Shown here: piece after piece, positions 38,876 through 51,268 of the stretch
How positions within the stretch are numbered: position 1 is the first letter of the stretch
Layout: each line of letters begins with the position of its first letter
Assembly: GCA_030159075.1 (NCBI GenBank)
Contig: BROG01000447.1
Span: 548,001-612,000 of the forward strand
Length of the DNA stretch: 64,000 nucleotides
Direction: 5' to 3'
From: Atrina japonica
Lineage: Eukaryota > Mollusca > Bivalvia > Pterioida > Pinnidae
Notes under the pieces: generated by a model
Seen by the model: only the letters and a program-made list of their open reading frames with translations
Told to the model about the DNA's origin: nothing
Database searches by the model: none
Program-made: the position numbers and the translations under genes

Positions 38876-39895
38876 TGTTGTATGCTGTATAATCTGCCAA
38901 ATGTAAACAACATGATGTTGCTGATGCTCTAAAGTACATTGTGTTTAAGCAGGTATGCCTGTATTTGTAACAGAGATGTGTAATGTGAACATTCATGTTA
39001 TATCAACATGTGTTTATTAAAAGTCATATAATTTCTGTCACTGAAATGAATTTCATTGTACTGTCATATGTACAATGCTATCCTGTGTCAGCGTTTTGGT
39101 TGTTCAATACTCATATTTTACCATCTTGTCTGATTAGACAAATGTTATAAATGTTGTATTAGCTGATGCTAAGTATATACAGTAGACAAAAGTGAGCCAG
39201 GATAATTGTTAGGAGACATAATATTATGTCATAATGATGATGAAAAGTTGAGTGCAATAAGGTTGATGTTGCATTTGTTGAGATGCAATACTTGTTATTG
39301 GAAATTAGCTGAAAATGAATACATTGACCTTGCTAATATATGGAAAAAGAATGGAATACTAAATAATCATGTTCCGTCTTTTTATATGAGGTAGACCAGA
39401 CAATAAAGACAGCTCGTTAACTTACATTGAATATGTACAGATAATAAATAGTTGTCATGGATACAGGGAAGTCTAACATGAAATTCAGAATTTTTGTACA
39501 CAAATTAATATACTGTGCTTGATGTATAAATACAAAATTAAAAGTTTGTAGATAGTTAATTTGGAGGTAATTATTGTCTAGGAATGACCCATATGTTATT
39601 TTACAGTAGTATCAAAATTATAAGATATCAAGGTATTACAGGAATGTATAGATGTATTGCCACTTTGTGTGTTGTGTTTACCATGTTTTTATTATTGTAA
39701 ACAACATACCTTTCATAGACAGGAAAAGTATCAATCTCACTTCTATGCTTGCCAGTAGAGAAAACAGATAATCTATCATTGCAATCTGCCGGTGTTGTAG
39801 TGAGTCAATCTGTGTTAAAGGAAGGTGAAGTTTTCTTAAATAAGACTCATATTTTCCTGGCTTTATATCTTTGATTATAAGGATTTCTGATATCT
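38876..39895. other. Non-coding DNA
   Basis: A 62-codon frame at 39,206-39,394 has reasonable composition, but no family, start context or splice sites support it. Nothing else recognised. Confidence 0.4.
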
Positions 39896-40285
39896 GAAAT
39901 GTAGGGATCAAAATTTGTACTGGCCTGCCTGTGGCCAGTAAATAATAGGATGGTCCAGTAGATTTCTCATCTCTAGTATTCTCTACTGGCCCCATTGTCC
40001 AGTAAAGGAAATAAAGATAATGTAAGCACTTTTTTTTTATTAATCATTGTTACATATGTGTAAATCTTACATAATAATACATATCTCATCTTAAATGCAA
40101 ACTGACAGTATCCTGTCCCGTCCTTAGAGTGATAGTTGTTTTTTTTTATCTAAATATATACTAAAATTATTTCTTTTTAGTTATATATGGACCAGTAGAA
40201 ATTTGATAGATCTAGTAGATTTTGTGTGCTACTGACCCTGTGGGTCACTTAGTCAAAAATATTATATTCAAGCCCTGAAATGTTT
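39896..40285. mobile_element. Dispersed repeat with ACTGGCC / CCAGTAGA modules
   Basis: Repeated modules (GTACTGGCCTGCCTGTGGCC, CTGGCCCCATTGTCCAGTAA, CTACTGACCCTGTGGGTCAC) end in TCAAGCCCTGAAATG at about 40,282. The reverse complement, CATTTCAGGGCTTGAATAT, is a terminus I recall from bivalve repeats. Related phrases occur at 59.6-59.8 and 61.5 kb (GGACCAGT, ACCGGTGAATTTCA). Confidence 0.5.
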
Positions 40286-41001
40286 TAACCACAGTACGTA
40301 AGTGAATGATATGTTATCTCCTCCCTCAGGGATAAGTTTTTTAGGATATGAAGAACAATCTCTGAGAAAGAAATATTTGATTTCAGGATTTATCAGTTGG
40401 AGAAAAAAAATTAATATTCCACCAGACCTTTATGACAAGGAAAATATATTTTTGCAGAGTGATAGATCTTTTGGTGACCTTTTTTCAATTTAAATTCTGT
40501 CATTGTTAAGTGAGTTATGGTACTTATTTTATGGTATGATGTAGAAATGAATAGGAAATTTGTGGTTTTGTGTTCGTACATGTACTCATTCTCCTCTGTG
40601 TTTTGACCCTATAGTAGAAAGGACAATTCATAATCATGTAATGATTTAACTTTATGCTCAAGTCACAGTACGAATGATGCTGCTCTTCCCCCCCCCCCCC
40701 CTCCTCACTTCACTGACATTTATTCATAAGGTCTGGGTCTTAATGTGCTACATTTTAGGTCATCTAGGAAATGTGTTTGTCTATGTGTGTCGACCAGTAG
40801 TTTAAGAAATGAGAAGGTTGATGTTAGTGTTCTCTTTTTAAATTTTTATATGTGACAAAATATCAGATTTTTAAAAGAAAAAAATAAGGGTTTAAAATGC
40901 ATAAAATGTTTTTGTGGTTGGGGCAGTTGGGTTAGTCAGATCACATCAAACTAATCATATTGGCCTTATTTGTAGGTGGTAATGTGCCCATACTATGCAT
41001 G
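40286..41001. other. Non-coding DNA
   Basis: Contains a 12-C run at about 40,689. No supported gene. Confidence 0.4.
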
Positions 41002-41234
41002 TACAGTGGAACCTCAGCTAAAGACACCTCACTAAGGACACTATCTCACTTAAGATACCACCTCAAGGCACCATCTCACTGAGGAGTCCACCTCACTCAG
41101 GGCACCACCTCACATTTAAAACCACAAGTATTCAATCTCTTAAAAATTTCTAAATAATTATTAAACAAGTCCTTACTAATAAGATCACATTGAGTCAGTC
41201 AACTAGGTGGTCTGAATTGCAAGGTTTCACTGTA
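41002..41234. mobile_element. TA-flanked MITE, simple form of the satellite host
   Basis: TA + CAGTGGAACCTCAGC at the left; TA + CAGTGAAACCTTGC in reverse complement at the right. The interior has irregular CACC-rich modules (AAAGACACCTCACTAAGGAC, GGCACCACCTCACATTTAAA) and, before the right end, CAGTCAACTAGGTGGTCTGA, which aligns with the right flank of the 60-bp satellite. Confidence 0.75.
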
Positions 41235-41341
41235 TATACAAAACCTTAATATAATGTCATAGTCTGACTCAATAATTTTGTGTAACACTATAATGGATTG
41301 TTACTTCAAGTTGCTTGGCCTTTATCACCAACCTTTATTGT

Positions 41342-42592
41342 TTAAAGGCCCATGACCGGTCAAATTGAACTACATGAAATATCGTAAAAAGTTCTCCGAT
41401 TCACACATTATACAATTTAAAGACATGCTGATCAAAACTAGTACACACATACCTTGCAGTTAGTCAGAAAATGATGAAAACAACATGATACAAACACCCC
41501 TAATCGCACGTGTACCGGTCACTGCTGTTACATTGATATGGAAAGCATGTCAAACATGAATGTACATCAAATTGTGGGAAGTATTTCACCAAAAACTACA
41601 ATTATTCATTTTTCTAAATAAAAATATTGTATTTCTATACATATACTTTTACCACTTTCAAGTTAAATAGATAAAAACAAAAGAAAGTATTGGTATTCTC
41701 CGACCAGTTTTAGTCTCTACGGTTGAACAGAAGTGTTATATAAATAACCTTGAGGGGAAATTCAAAGAAGGATGGCAAATTATAAATTTGTGTTCAACTT
41801 CATTTCCTTCCTCAAAGCATTTCAAAGCTCTATTTCTGTTCCTAAACGCACAGCACAATTTCTTCATCGATTCTATCTCCCTTCTTTTTCTGTCCTTTGT
41901 GTCTTGTTTATTTGCTACCTGTATGGCAACGTGTTTACTTCTTTGTGGAATGTTGGTAAACTCGGACCCATCTCAATTTGTGCCCATCTCAACTCATATT
42001 CTCTTTGGCTAAGTCATGCTTATATTTGAAATTTTTTCCCATAAAGATGGTCATAACCGAAAATTGAGTAGAATCATTCTCAAGATAATCAAGAGATTAA
42101 TCCGCCTGTCACGTTTTGTGTATTGGATTATACCTCTGTCAGTGAAGTACTTCTGAAGACAATTAATTTCCACAGATAGTTGTATGTCATTTCAATACCA
42201 AACAGCATTATGGTAATTACTTTGTTGGTAAATACATGTATACCATCATAAATAATTCTACAATCAAACAGGCAATAGGCACGAATGAGTTAAGCGAAGA
42301 GCACAAGTCAGCTAAAACAGGGGTACTAGTCAACCAATTCACTTAAGTACGAGTTGTGACAATAACTCATATGTTGAACTTATTCATCTGAGGTTGCCTT
42401 GAATATTATGCAACTCCGTTTGTATTTATTGTTCAAGTAAAAAAATCATTTTTTGATCTTCAACCTCAAATTGCTAGAAAACTGAATCACTTAGAAGAGT
42501 AATTAAAGGGGAGATAACTTTATATAAGCATTTTGCACATTATCATTTAAAACAAAATTAACAGTCTTGCTGAGCAAGTCATGGGCCTTTAA
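41342..42592. mobile_element. 1.25-kb TTAA-flanked DNA element
   Basis: TTAA at 41,342-41,345 followed by AGGCCCATGAC, and GTCATGGGCCT followed by TTAA at 42,589-42,592: a perfect 11-bp terminal inverted repeat inside a TTAA duplication. The interior (about 1,240 bp) is CpG-richer than its surroundings and carries an 85-codon open frame (41,772-42,029) without a recognised transposase. TTAA duplications are known for piggyBac and Kolobok families; this is a non-autonomous member by inference. A segment near 42,045-42,150 (GGTCATAACCGAAAATTGAG) recurs at 44.75 and 59.3 kb. Confidence 0.82.
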
Positions 42593-44199
42593 GTGTGAGG
42601 TACTTGTATTTCTGTATTGTCAGTCACAAATAATGTCAAGTGAGTTTTTCCTTAAATAGTTTTTAATCCAATTAGTAACAATTATTTTTGTCACTGTGTC
42701 AAGATAATTTTCCTATGTCCTCAGTTGTAACATATTTGTGTATGGGCATTGTATCTAAGGTCAGGTGATATGGATGTTACTAAGGAAAGCTGTTAAAATT
42801 TTAAGTGTACTCAGGTGAGCTCATTTTCTTTTTGACATCTTCATTTGCAGGTAATTGATTGGCCCATTTGATAAAAAATTCCTTAATCCTAAGTCACATG
42901 TACTTGACATTAAGACTGAATTTAGAACTGTTTTATCAAATGTATCCTTACTCATTCACAAATGTTAAAACAATTTTTTATGAATACTCGCTATTATAAA
43001 GATGAATTATGACATTACAATAATTTTTGTCTACGTACTGTCTCTGGTCATAAAGACGGGACCTGATTTACCTCCTGACTTTAGCAGAAACAAATACCAA
43101 AAATCAGTTTTCAAATATTTGTTAGTTTTGTTATTTTCGCCCTATCTTTAATTCGCCCTAAAGAGCTGTAGATTAATACTTTAATGAATTTGATATTATT
43201 ATAAAACAAACAAACATACATGAGTTAGTGATGATTTTATCACTTCTTTCCTAGCTGTTGTGTTGACTGTAGAACATCTGTTATTGAAGCTGAAATGCAC
43301 AGCATCTATTTTACAGTTAGGTGGCTTTACTTGGATATTGGATGTCTGCACTTGCAGATTTTTTTGTGTTTTGTATGGCAATGTAATGTTTTATCATTTA
43401 TTGGCCAGAAGTTTAGTGTCTGCATTTGACTTTTCAAATTTGTATAATCTTCTGATTATAGAGTGAAATTCTGTATTTTTCCATTTTTATGGATATGCCG
43501 GTTCATAGAGAAGCCTTTATTACAATGGTTGACCATGTATTTTATTTTCATATATTTGAAAGGTAAACTTCATCCTTGTTTATACAAGTTAACAGAGCAC
43601 ATTTGTCAAGCCATCAAAGATTTTACTTGTCAATATTTTGTTTTAATCATGGACACTGACTGCCCTTTCAAACTTTTGGCAGTTTATTTGCAATATAAAG
43701 ACAGATTGTGAGCAAAGCATGACATTTGAATGTTATTTACATATATACAGATGTGTCTGCAGCTGACTGCAAACTTTATTTACTTCTGTGTACAAACTTC
43801 CAGACTAGAACTAGAGTCATGTTAATATCACTCTGCTATACACTCTGAGCTTCAAGGTAGAATATGCTTTTGTCCTTGTGGTTCATCTCAGTTATATGTT
43901 CTCAAGATCAAAGCATATTGTTATTTTATCTGTCTGTTTGCAATAACTCGAGTTTCTTTTTTAAAATTTTCACCAAATCAATAAGATAATATCAAAGATT
44001 TACATATAGGTTTGATTATGTCCAACATTTGACAATATTTGCCAGAGTTATGGGACTTTTAGTCATATTTAAAGGCTTAGCTTTCAGGGGCATGCTTATT
44101 AGGATATATTAGGTCAACCAAGTCACTCAAGTGATGGCACATAGTTTCTACTAACTTTAGTATTATCTGTAAACCTTCAGATTTTTGCTTCTGGTTATA
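42593..44199. other. Non-coding DNA
   Basis: Several short frames at 43.2-43.7 kb show no family resemblance. Nothing else recognised. Confidence 0.4.
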
Positions 44200-44390
44200 T
44201 ACGTTCTTTTACGACAGAAAACATTCACCCCGTCTTAAATTCGCTCTTAATCCCCACAGTCTCATGGATGGCGTGTATGTCTATGCCTCAGTTATTTAGT
44301 TCAAAAATTCTGCTTTCCTTTAAAATTTAGTCCACTCATCTAAGGGCAAAAATTCAACGGGAGCGAAAATTTTCAGGTATACAGAATTAC
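44200..44390. mobile_element. Dispersed repeat, simple copy of the 60.0-kb element
   Basis: CCCACAGTCTCATGGATGGC, TATGCCTCAGTTATTTAG, CACTCATCTAAGGGCAAAAA and GAAAATTTTCAGGTATACAG align with 59,985-60,255, but here only a single short GTGTATGTC unit sits where the other copy has a minisatellite. Confidence 0.6.
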
Positions 44391-44637
44391 AAATATTTTT
44401 TATCTCTTGCATGTAAATGTCTTATTTGGTGAAAAATTTGTGAATGATTACAATTTCTAAATGGAAATGTTTCAGTACGGGAAGCAGTCTTTCACCGGCT
44501 TTATCTGTGAAACACTATGGCATACTTTCTTGTGTAAACCATGCAGTGTTGAAGAAGGTGTGAAAAGGACCCAAAAAAGATATCGAGGCTGTTGTTTCAA
44601 CTTTTAAACAGTTTTTAAAACATCTGTGATTTATTAC

Positions 44638-44850
44638 CTCCTCGCGACGAGTCGTCGAGGGTATATAGGAATCTGCCTGTACTAATTGTTCCTACTTGTT
44701 GCAAAAACATAAGAGAGAATCCAATGAGGAATAAAATGTTTTTCCTGTGCAGGTTGTCATAACAGAAAAGTGAGTAGAATCACCTGTATGATAATAAAAA
44801 TGTTATTCCGCCTCACCATCTTATGTGAATCGGACAATACGTACATACTG
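44638..44850. mobile_element. Dispersed repeat fragment
   Basis: ACCTCCTCGCGACGAGTCGT (a palindromic end) is followed by AATAAAATGTTTTTCCTGTG and GGTTGTCATAACAGAAAAGT. The latter parts align with 42,045-42,150 and 59,270-59,365. Confidence 0.55.
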
Positions 44851-45461
44851 TACTTGTCTGGAGCATAAACTCTCAAACCATGCATGATAATTTCATCAAA
44901 CTTAATACACGTCAAAACTACATTGAGGCGTGCAAGAACTGCAACTCTTGCTTCCGTTTCACAAAGTTTTTCCCCTTTGTAAAATATTTAATAAACAGAA
45001 TACATTCCACTTGTGTCAGCCTGTTCAATTCATAATTCACGTTCACCATGATTCTGTCCCAATGCATTAGTATCGTCTGCGATGCATTGTTTCTTTTATA
45101 TCCTCCATTTGCAGACATTTTTTTCAGGTTTAATCAATAGAAGTGGGCTCTCAAATTCTGCTATTAAAGGCAACTGTGTAGAATGGCTGTCATTTCACAC
45201 CTGTACTCCAAATGCAAAACAGTGACTAGATAGTATGTAAACAAAGCATACATGTGTTTTAATCATAACTAACATAAACATTCCATGTTAATTTTATATC
45301 TAAGACTTCAATAAAGATTATGTTATAAATAGATATTATAATTAGTTTATATTTCTTGTTTTAGTATGTGTTAGATAATATATATCTTGAATTTGAATAT
45401 AAATGAAATCCTACCAGTAATCTACACCCTTTCATTATGTGTTGTTTTTATTACATGAAAC
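44851..45461. other. Non-coding DNA
   Basis: May be the continuation of the preceding repeat. The 66-codon minus frame at 44,918 is unrecognised. Confidence 0.35.
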
Positions 45462-45745
45462 GAGCCGGCCAGGTTCAGTCGGTAGCACACTCGACTCTGG
45501 ATCATGAGGTCGTGAGTTCGAGTCCCGCCGGTGACAGGTTGGTTTCCTGTCTTTCGGATGAGACAATAAAAACTGGAGGTCCCGTGTCACAGTAGGTGTC
45601 GGCACGTTAAAGAACCCTCACTGCTCAATGGCCGTAAGTGCTGAGTATAGGCCTAATTTTGAAGCCCTTCACCGGCATTTGGTGATGTCTCATATGAGTG
45701 AAATATTCTTGAGTGGGACATTAAACAACAATAAACAAACATATT
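45462..45745 (+). mobile_element. tRNA-headed SINE, family B, full length
   Basis: Head GAGCCGGCCAGGTTCAGTCG and B box GAGTTCGAGTC, then GAGGTCCCGTGTCACAGTAG, GGCATTTGGTGATGTCTCAT and tail GACATTAAACAACAATAAAC. The B box keeps its CpG, so this is one of the less decayed copies. Confidence 0.9.
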
Positions 45746-46642
45746 ACGTGAAACAATATGGTATAATCAGTTCAATGAGCACACAATCAGGTGGCAAAAT
45801 ATTCAGCCATAGACAGAGTATTTACAAAGATGACATCAAATAAACTTCAAAAGAGACATGGCTGTGAGAGTGAAATGCGAGTGGTCCTGAAAATATGAGC
45901 TGAGTGTTTAAATAAATATTTCCTAACTTGACCTTGGTCCAACTTGTCATAGACAAAGATTTTATATTGGAAGTAAGGACATCATCCTTAGAATATTTTG
46001 TGATCTAATTTGTTTATAATTTTACAAAGATATTTTCTTGAAATATTGGAATTATGTGTGACATTCTTGTATGTAAACTGATTACTTACCTGTGTGTGAC
46101 TGAATATAAGCCGACAAAATTTTAGGACATAATAAATGTAGTTGATATCAATATTCATTTTCAACATACAGGTACAGGTGAGTTATACTCAAATTATTAC
46201 TTCAGATGTTTTTCAATGCAATTGTAAGTGTAGTAAGACAATGATGATTGATTTTGTGAACTCGTCTTATATTGGTTGTGGGGACTAGATTCTATTCAAG
46301 AAACAGAACAAAAATGTCTGCTTCTTTAAATTTCCAAATATTTTTTTTATCAAAATTGAAAACTTTAAATGTTATATGTATGTTTAACTTTCTGTTTTGA
46401 GTGGGTGTTGATATTTGATCATCTAAAAGTCTTCATTATTTATGCACTTGGAAACTGAACCACGCGATTACATGACTGATAAATCTAAAGAAAGAGGAAT
46501 GACCAGAATATTTGATACTATTTACACTTCTAGTAGATTGTACTGGCAGGTTACCACTTGTTAAAAACTTTAAATGCTTTGATATCCAGAATAGGGATCT
46601 TAAGATGCTTATATCTTATAGTTCATGATCAATTCTGATACA

Positions 46643-46643
<1 letters not shown>
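45746..46643. other. Non-coding DNA
   Basis: No gene or repeat recognised. Confidence 0.4.

Positions 46644-46728
<85 letters not shown>
46644..46728. repeat. (AT)n microsatellite
   Basis: About 85 bp of AT dinucleotides. Confidence 0.96.
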
Positions 46729-46731
<3 letters not shown>

Positions 46732-47011
46732 CAATGTCTGACAAGCTGCAAATTGATTCAATTGTCTCCACACACAGTGGAATGCACAAAAAATACTGAA
46801 GTAGAATAAGTTTTACCTGATGGCAAACTGCTTGTTTTATCCATCATGTGGTATAAATATGGATGATAAACTAATAAACTTTCGGTGCTTACATATAAAC
46901 TAACCCAGTGTTTGTACTCACAAAGACAACAGAATGTGCAAACTAACTTTATAACATTGATTTCTCATACATGTACAAACAATCAAGTATTGAAGTCTAT
47001 TCAACTCATAT

Positions 47012-47512
47012 ACCTGTTAACTGCCTGTCTACCCCATATGACTTGTGTTTCCATCAAGGCTGTCGGTATACATGATGTACCTGTTAACTGCCTGTCTACC
47101 CCATATGACTTGTGTTTCCATCAAGGCTGTCGGTATACATGATGTACCTGTTAACTGCCTGTCTACCCCATATGACTTGTGTTTCCATCAAGGCTGTCGG
47201 TATACATGATGTACCTGTTAACTGCCTGTCTACCCCATATGACTTGTGTTTCCATCAGGACTGTCAATATACATGATGTACCTGTTAACTGCCTGTCTAC
47301 CCCATATGACTCGTGTTTCCATCAAGGCTGTCGGTATACATGATGTACCTGTTAACTGCCTGTCTACCCCATATGACTTGTGTTTCCATCAGGACTGTCG
47401 GTATACATGATGTACCTGTTAACTGCCTGTCTACCCCATATGACTCGTGTTTCCATCAAGGCTGTCAGTATACATGATGTACCTGTTAACTGCCTGTCTA
47501 CCCCATATGGTA
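47012..47512 (+). repeat. 67-bp minisatellite
   Basis: Eight occurrences of CTGTTAACTGCCTGTCTACC at exact 67-bp steps (47,014; 47,081; 47,148; 47,215; 47,282; 47,349; 47,416; 47,483), the last one partial. Unit variants are few (CATCAAGG/CATCAGGA, GACTTGTG/GACTCGTG). It is not in-frame and not coding. Confidence 0.96.
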
Positions 47513-47554
47513 TACAAATATCTTCACTGATTTATACCAAATTTAGTAAAAGAA

Positions 47555-47680
47555 CACTCATTGCATTGGCATCAGTCCATAGCACAAGTCAAAATTTGTA
47601 GCACTTCACTTAAAGCTGGTGACATCTCAAAATAGTGAAAAATTCTTGACAGGATGTAAAACAACAAACAAACAAACCAA
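47555..47680 (+). mobile_element. Diverged SINE tail remnant
   Basis: GCATTGGCATCAGTCCATAG, CAAAATTTGTAGCACTTCAC and GGTGACATCTCAAAATAGTG parallel the last third of family B. It ends AAAACAACAAACAAACAAAC. A related remnant is at 51.16 kb. Confidence 0.55.
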
Positions 47681-47996
47681 ATTTAGCAAGAAACTGTAGG
47701 CCAACTTAAACAAATGCACACAATAATTTTAGATTAATGTTATGTAGTGCAAGTTATACCATATATGATTATCTGCTATAACAGATACCAGGTGGAGAAC
47801 ACTTAATTTAAGCTTGATGTTTATATACAAGACAGCACCCAGACAATACACAGTAAAAATATCACATTTAAGTACATTTGTAGATAAGTAAGACCATAGC
47901 AATATGATTCTATGTTTATTGTCCAAAGGTTAGTTCTCTTTAGCTCGCACAGGTGTTCGCTCATCACATCACATTATTTTTTTTAAGACTGCAGAA

Positions 47997-48290
47997 GAGC
48001 TGGCCTGGCTCAGCCGATAGCGCGCTTGACTCTTCATCATGAGGTCGTGAGTATGAGTCCAGCCGGCGGCAGGTTGGTTTTCTCTTCTTCAGATGAGACA
48101 GTACAACTCAAGGTCCTGTGTCGCAGTAGGTGAAGGCACATTAAAGAACCCTCACTGCTCAATGGCCGTAAGTGCCAAGCATAGGCCAAAATTTGAAGCC
48201 CTTCACCGGCATTTGGTGACGTCTCAATATGAGTGAAAGATTCTTGAGTGAGGGTTAAACAACAACAAACAAATAAATGAACAAACAAGA
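47997..48290 (+). mobile_element. tRNA-headed SINE, family B, full length
   Basis: GAGCTGGCCTGGCTCAGCCG, GGTCGTGAGTATGAGTCC, AAGGTCCTGTGTCGCAGTAG, GGCATTTGGTGACGTCTCAA, tail AAACAACAACAAACAAATAA. The minus-strand 94-codon frame here is antisense to the SINE. Confidence 0.88.
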
Positions 48291-49365
48291 CTTCAGAAGG
48301 GAAAGGTGGCATTTTTCCCATTCTGCCAGCTTCTTTGAAACCACTATAGGGGTTTTGACAAACCTTTCAGGAAGCAAGTACTTAAGGTCCTCTACCAAGA
48401 CAGTGATCATGGAAATCTTAGTTTAACTTTGTGTTTGACTTCTTTTCAGACTTTGTCATTTTCATTCATTTTTACCTCACCTCCCAAGAAGTGTTATGAT
48501 AATTTGAAAATATAGGGATTCCTATCCTAAAACCACATATACTTGTAAGATACCAACACAGCTCAGGTGAACATTGTGGCTCATGGGCCTCTTGTTGGGA
48601 AGAAGTAAATATATTTATCACATTCTTTCAGTTCATTTCAGGCATTCTATAAATACCTGTTTGTGACACCACTGTGTTATTATCACACAGTTGTTATGGA
48701 AGCAATTTATGGGCTTTTTATTTAACATTTGTTGTTTAAATTTCTTTTTTATACCTAATGTATCTAGTCAAGGTTTTTAAAGGTTCAAAATTTCGTAAAT
48801 CCCATAATTTATAAAACCTGAGGAATAAAACAAGTGTGGGAAACTACAGGAGCAAGAAACAGAATGTATTATTTTTGAAAATTGTCTAGACTGAATAAGT
48901 CATAGCAAAATACTGAAATACAGAGTTATGATATGCAAGTTTTCTGAAAAATTGAAAGAACAAACTGAAAACTGAAAAGCAAATCTGACAGATGGGGGAT
49001 AGATAGTGGGAAGCAAATACAGACAATAGCAGAAAAATGCTTTTTCACCTGTATTGACTTATAGATGTATTTTTATGGTAAACATCTGAGGTATGTAAGG
49101 GTATACACTTGTATCTACATGTAATACAATTTTAATTTTATAGAACTTCTATTGTCACATGTATTGATGAACAACTTCTTTTTAAATGTAGAACTAGTTC
49201 ACATTAGCAAGGTTTTTAAATATATTCATAGCAAGCTACTTGAGATAAATATATATTTTGCAGTGGTATGATGGGAAATTTCACAAAGCTATAATGAAAC
49301 AGGATGTGAACCAAGTAAGTCATATTTAGATACCAAGAAACAATGACTGAATAATAATAGGACAT
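48291..49365. other. Non-coding DNA
   Basis: At about 48,560-48,596 the string GTGGCTCATGGGCCTCTTGT is a phrase I recall at the ends of common bivalve DNA repeats. Nothing else recognised. Confidence 0.4.
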
Positions 49366-49628
49366 ACACACATACATTAACACATACATATCACATATAC
49401 ACACATACACTAACACATACACACCATGTATATAGACATATTCAACACATACCACATTTACACATACACTAACACATAAACACCACATATATACACATAC
49501 ACTAACATACACATCACATATATATATATACATACACTAACACATACACAATATATACAGACGTACTCAACACATACACATCACATATACACACATACAC
49601 TAACACATACACACTACATATACACACA
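49366..49628. repeat. ACACATACA-rich minisatellite
   Basis: Irregular repeats of CACATACACTAACACATACA and CACATCACATATACACAC over about 260 bp. Confidence 0.85.
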
Positions 49629-49734
49629 GATAGTGTATAAATAATTGGTCATCAAATGATTGTTGGAAACTAAAACCTGTAAAATGTATATTGTAAAGTA
49701 CATGTATGTGAAAAAGAAATGATATAACATGTAT

Positions 49735-50215
49735 GTGGAGTACAATTGATATCACATGTATGTGAAGTACAATAGCACACATATGTGAAGTACAAATGAT
49801 ATCACATATATGTAACATACAAATGATATCACATGTATTTGAAGTACAAATGATATCACATGTATGTGAAGTACAATGATATCACATGTATGTGAAGTAC
49901 AATGATATCACATGTATGTGAAGTACAAATGATATCACCTGCATATGAAGTACAGATGATATCACATGTATGTGAAGGACAAATGATATCAAATGTACGT
50001 GAAGTACAAATGATATCCCATGTATGTGAGGTACAAATGATATCAAATGTATGTGAAGTACAAATGATATCACATGCATATGAAGTACAAATTATATCAC
50101 ATGCATATGAAGTACAATGATATCACATGTATGTGAAGTACAAATGATATCAAATGTATGTGAAGTACAAATTATATCCCATGTATGTGAGGTACAAATG
50201 ATATCACATGATTCC
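49735..50215. repeat. 27-bp minisatellite
   Basis: About 18 units of GTATGTGAAGTACAAATGAT + ATCACAT. As 27 is divisible by three, frames stay open on both strands (72 codons on +, 65 on -). Single-base losses shift the phase and there is no start or splice context, so I do not call a protein. Confidence 0.93.
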
Positions 50216-50544
50216 ACTCTCTTGATCTGTGTAACATATAATGTAATAGAGATAGTATGAGAGAACTATTTATAGATCGTCTATAGAGTTAAGATAGCAA
50301 CTGACATCATGTCAGTTTTAATTAACTATAGAAATCACTTACAGTTTTAGGTTTTCTTTTTGACAGAGAAGTGTAATTAAAGAAACTTTTACTTTGATTT
50401 TTTGGGGTTTTGTTTTTAGGGTTAAACATACAAGTTGAATACCTCAGACAAAACTACACATCAGTCTAGCTTCAGTCGATTGCTCAGTGTTTATCTGTTT
50501 TCTGAAGGACTTAAATATACATTAAACACAAAAAATTACTGTCA

Positions 50545-50705
50545 CTATACAAATTATCAGTAAAGCTTTGAAAGTGTTGTTATAACAAAAAATAAGTCTT
50601 TGCTATAACAGGGATTAATATCAGCATTATTAGTAAAGTTTTTAAAGTGTTGTTATAACAAAAAATCAGTCTTTGCATGGATTATAACAGGAATTAATAT
50701 CATCA
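50545..50705 (+). repeat. Tandem duplication, about 77 bp x2
   Basis: GTTGTTATAACAAAAAATAA, then GTCTTTGCTATAACAGGGAT, is repeated with small insertions at 50,576 and 50,652. Confidence 0.75.
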
Positions 50706-51157
50706 ACATGCGGCTCCTATAAAAGGACCCATCCCCAATTCAAAATCTGCTATTTTTTCCATTTCTGAGCAAAAATTTCCCAATTTTGTTCACCATATCA
50801 TTCACATTCAGTATAAAACTTTAAAAAAGAGAATATAGTACATGTATGAAGTGCACTTTGAAGTCTTCAGATGAAATCCATGTTGTCAGTTAAATAAGAG
50901 AAGCTATTATATGAATCACAAGTTTTATGCTTTATACTTATGACTTAAAGACCATGATTATTTTTTCCCAATTTGGCCCATTATAGCTTAAAAATCCCAA
51001 TTGGAAGGGTACAGGACCATGTCCCAAAAAGGATCTATTAACCCCTGTATATACATATATGATTAATGTCAGTAAAATATTGATAGGACACAAACTCTAA
51101 CATAATGCTCAGTTCTCCCCATTATTTGATCTTATGATGACATATGTCAGAGGACCC

Positions 51158-51268
51158 TTCCCGATGCATTTGTATCAGTCTCTAGCAATGGTCAAATTTT
51201 ATGACACTTCACTAATAGCAAATGATGTTTTCATACAAATGAAAAATGCTTCAGACAAACCATAAATT
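51158..51268 (+). mobile_element. Diverged SINE tail remnant
   Basis: GCATTTGTATCAGTCTCTAG, CAAATTTTATGACACTTCAC and GAAAAATGCTTCAGAC parallel 47,555-47,680. Confidence 0.5.

Noticed and set aside
38154..38932. Cys/Val-rich open frame of 250 codons and overlapping frames, also on minus
   Set aside because: TG-rich minisatellite stays open in several frames on both strands; no signal peptide logic, no conserved domain, no splice context. A cysteine-rich secreted protein was considered and dropped.
39206..39394. 62-codon frame with balanced composition
   Set aside because: No recognised family, no upstream start support, no splice sites; length is within chance for AT-rich DNA of this size.
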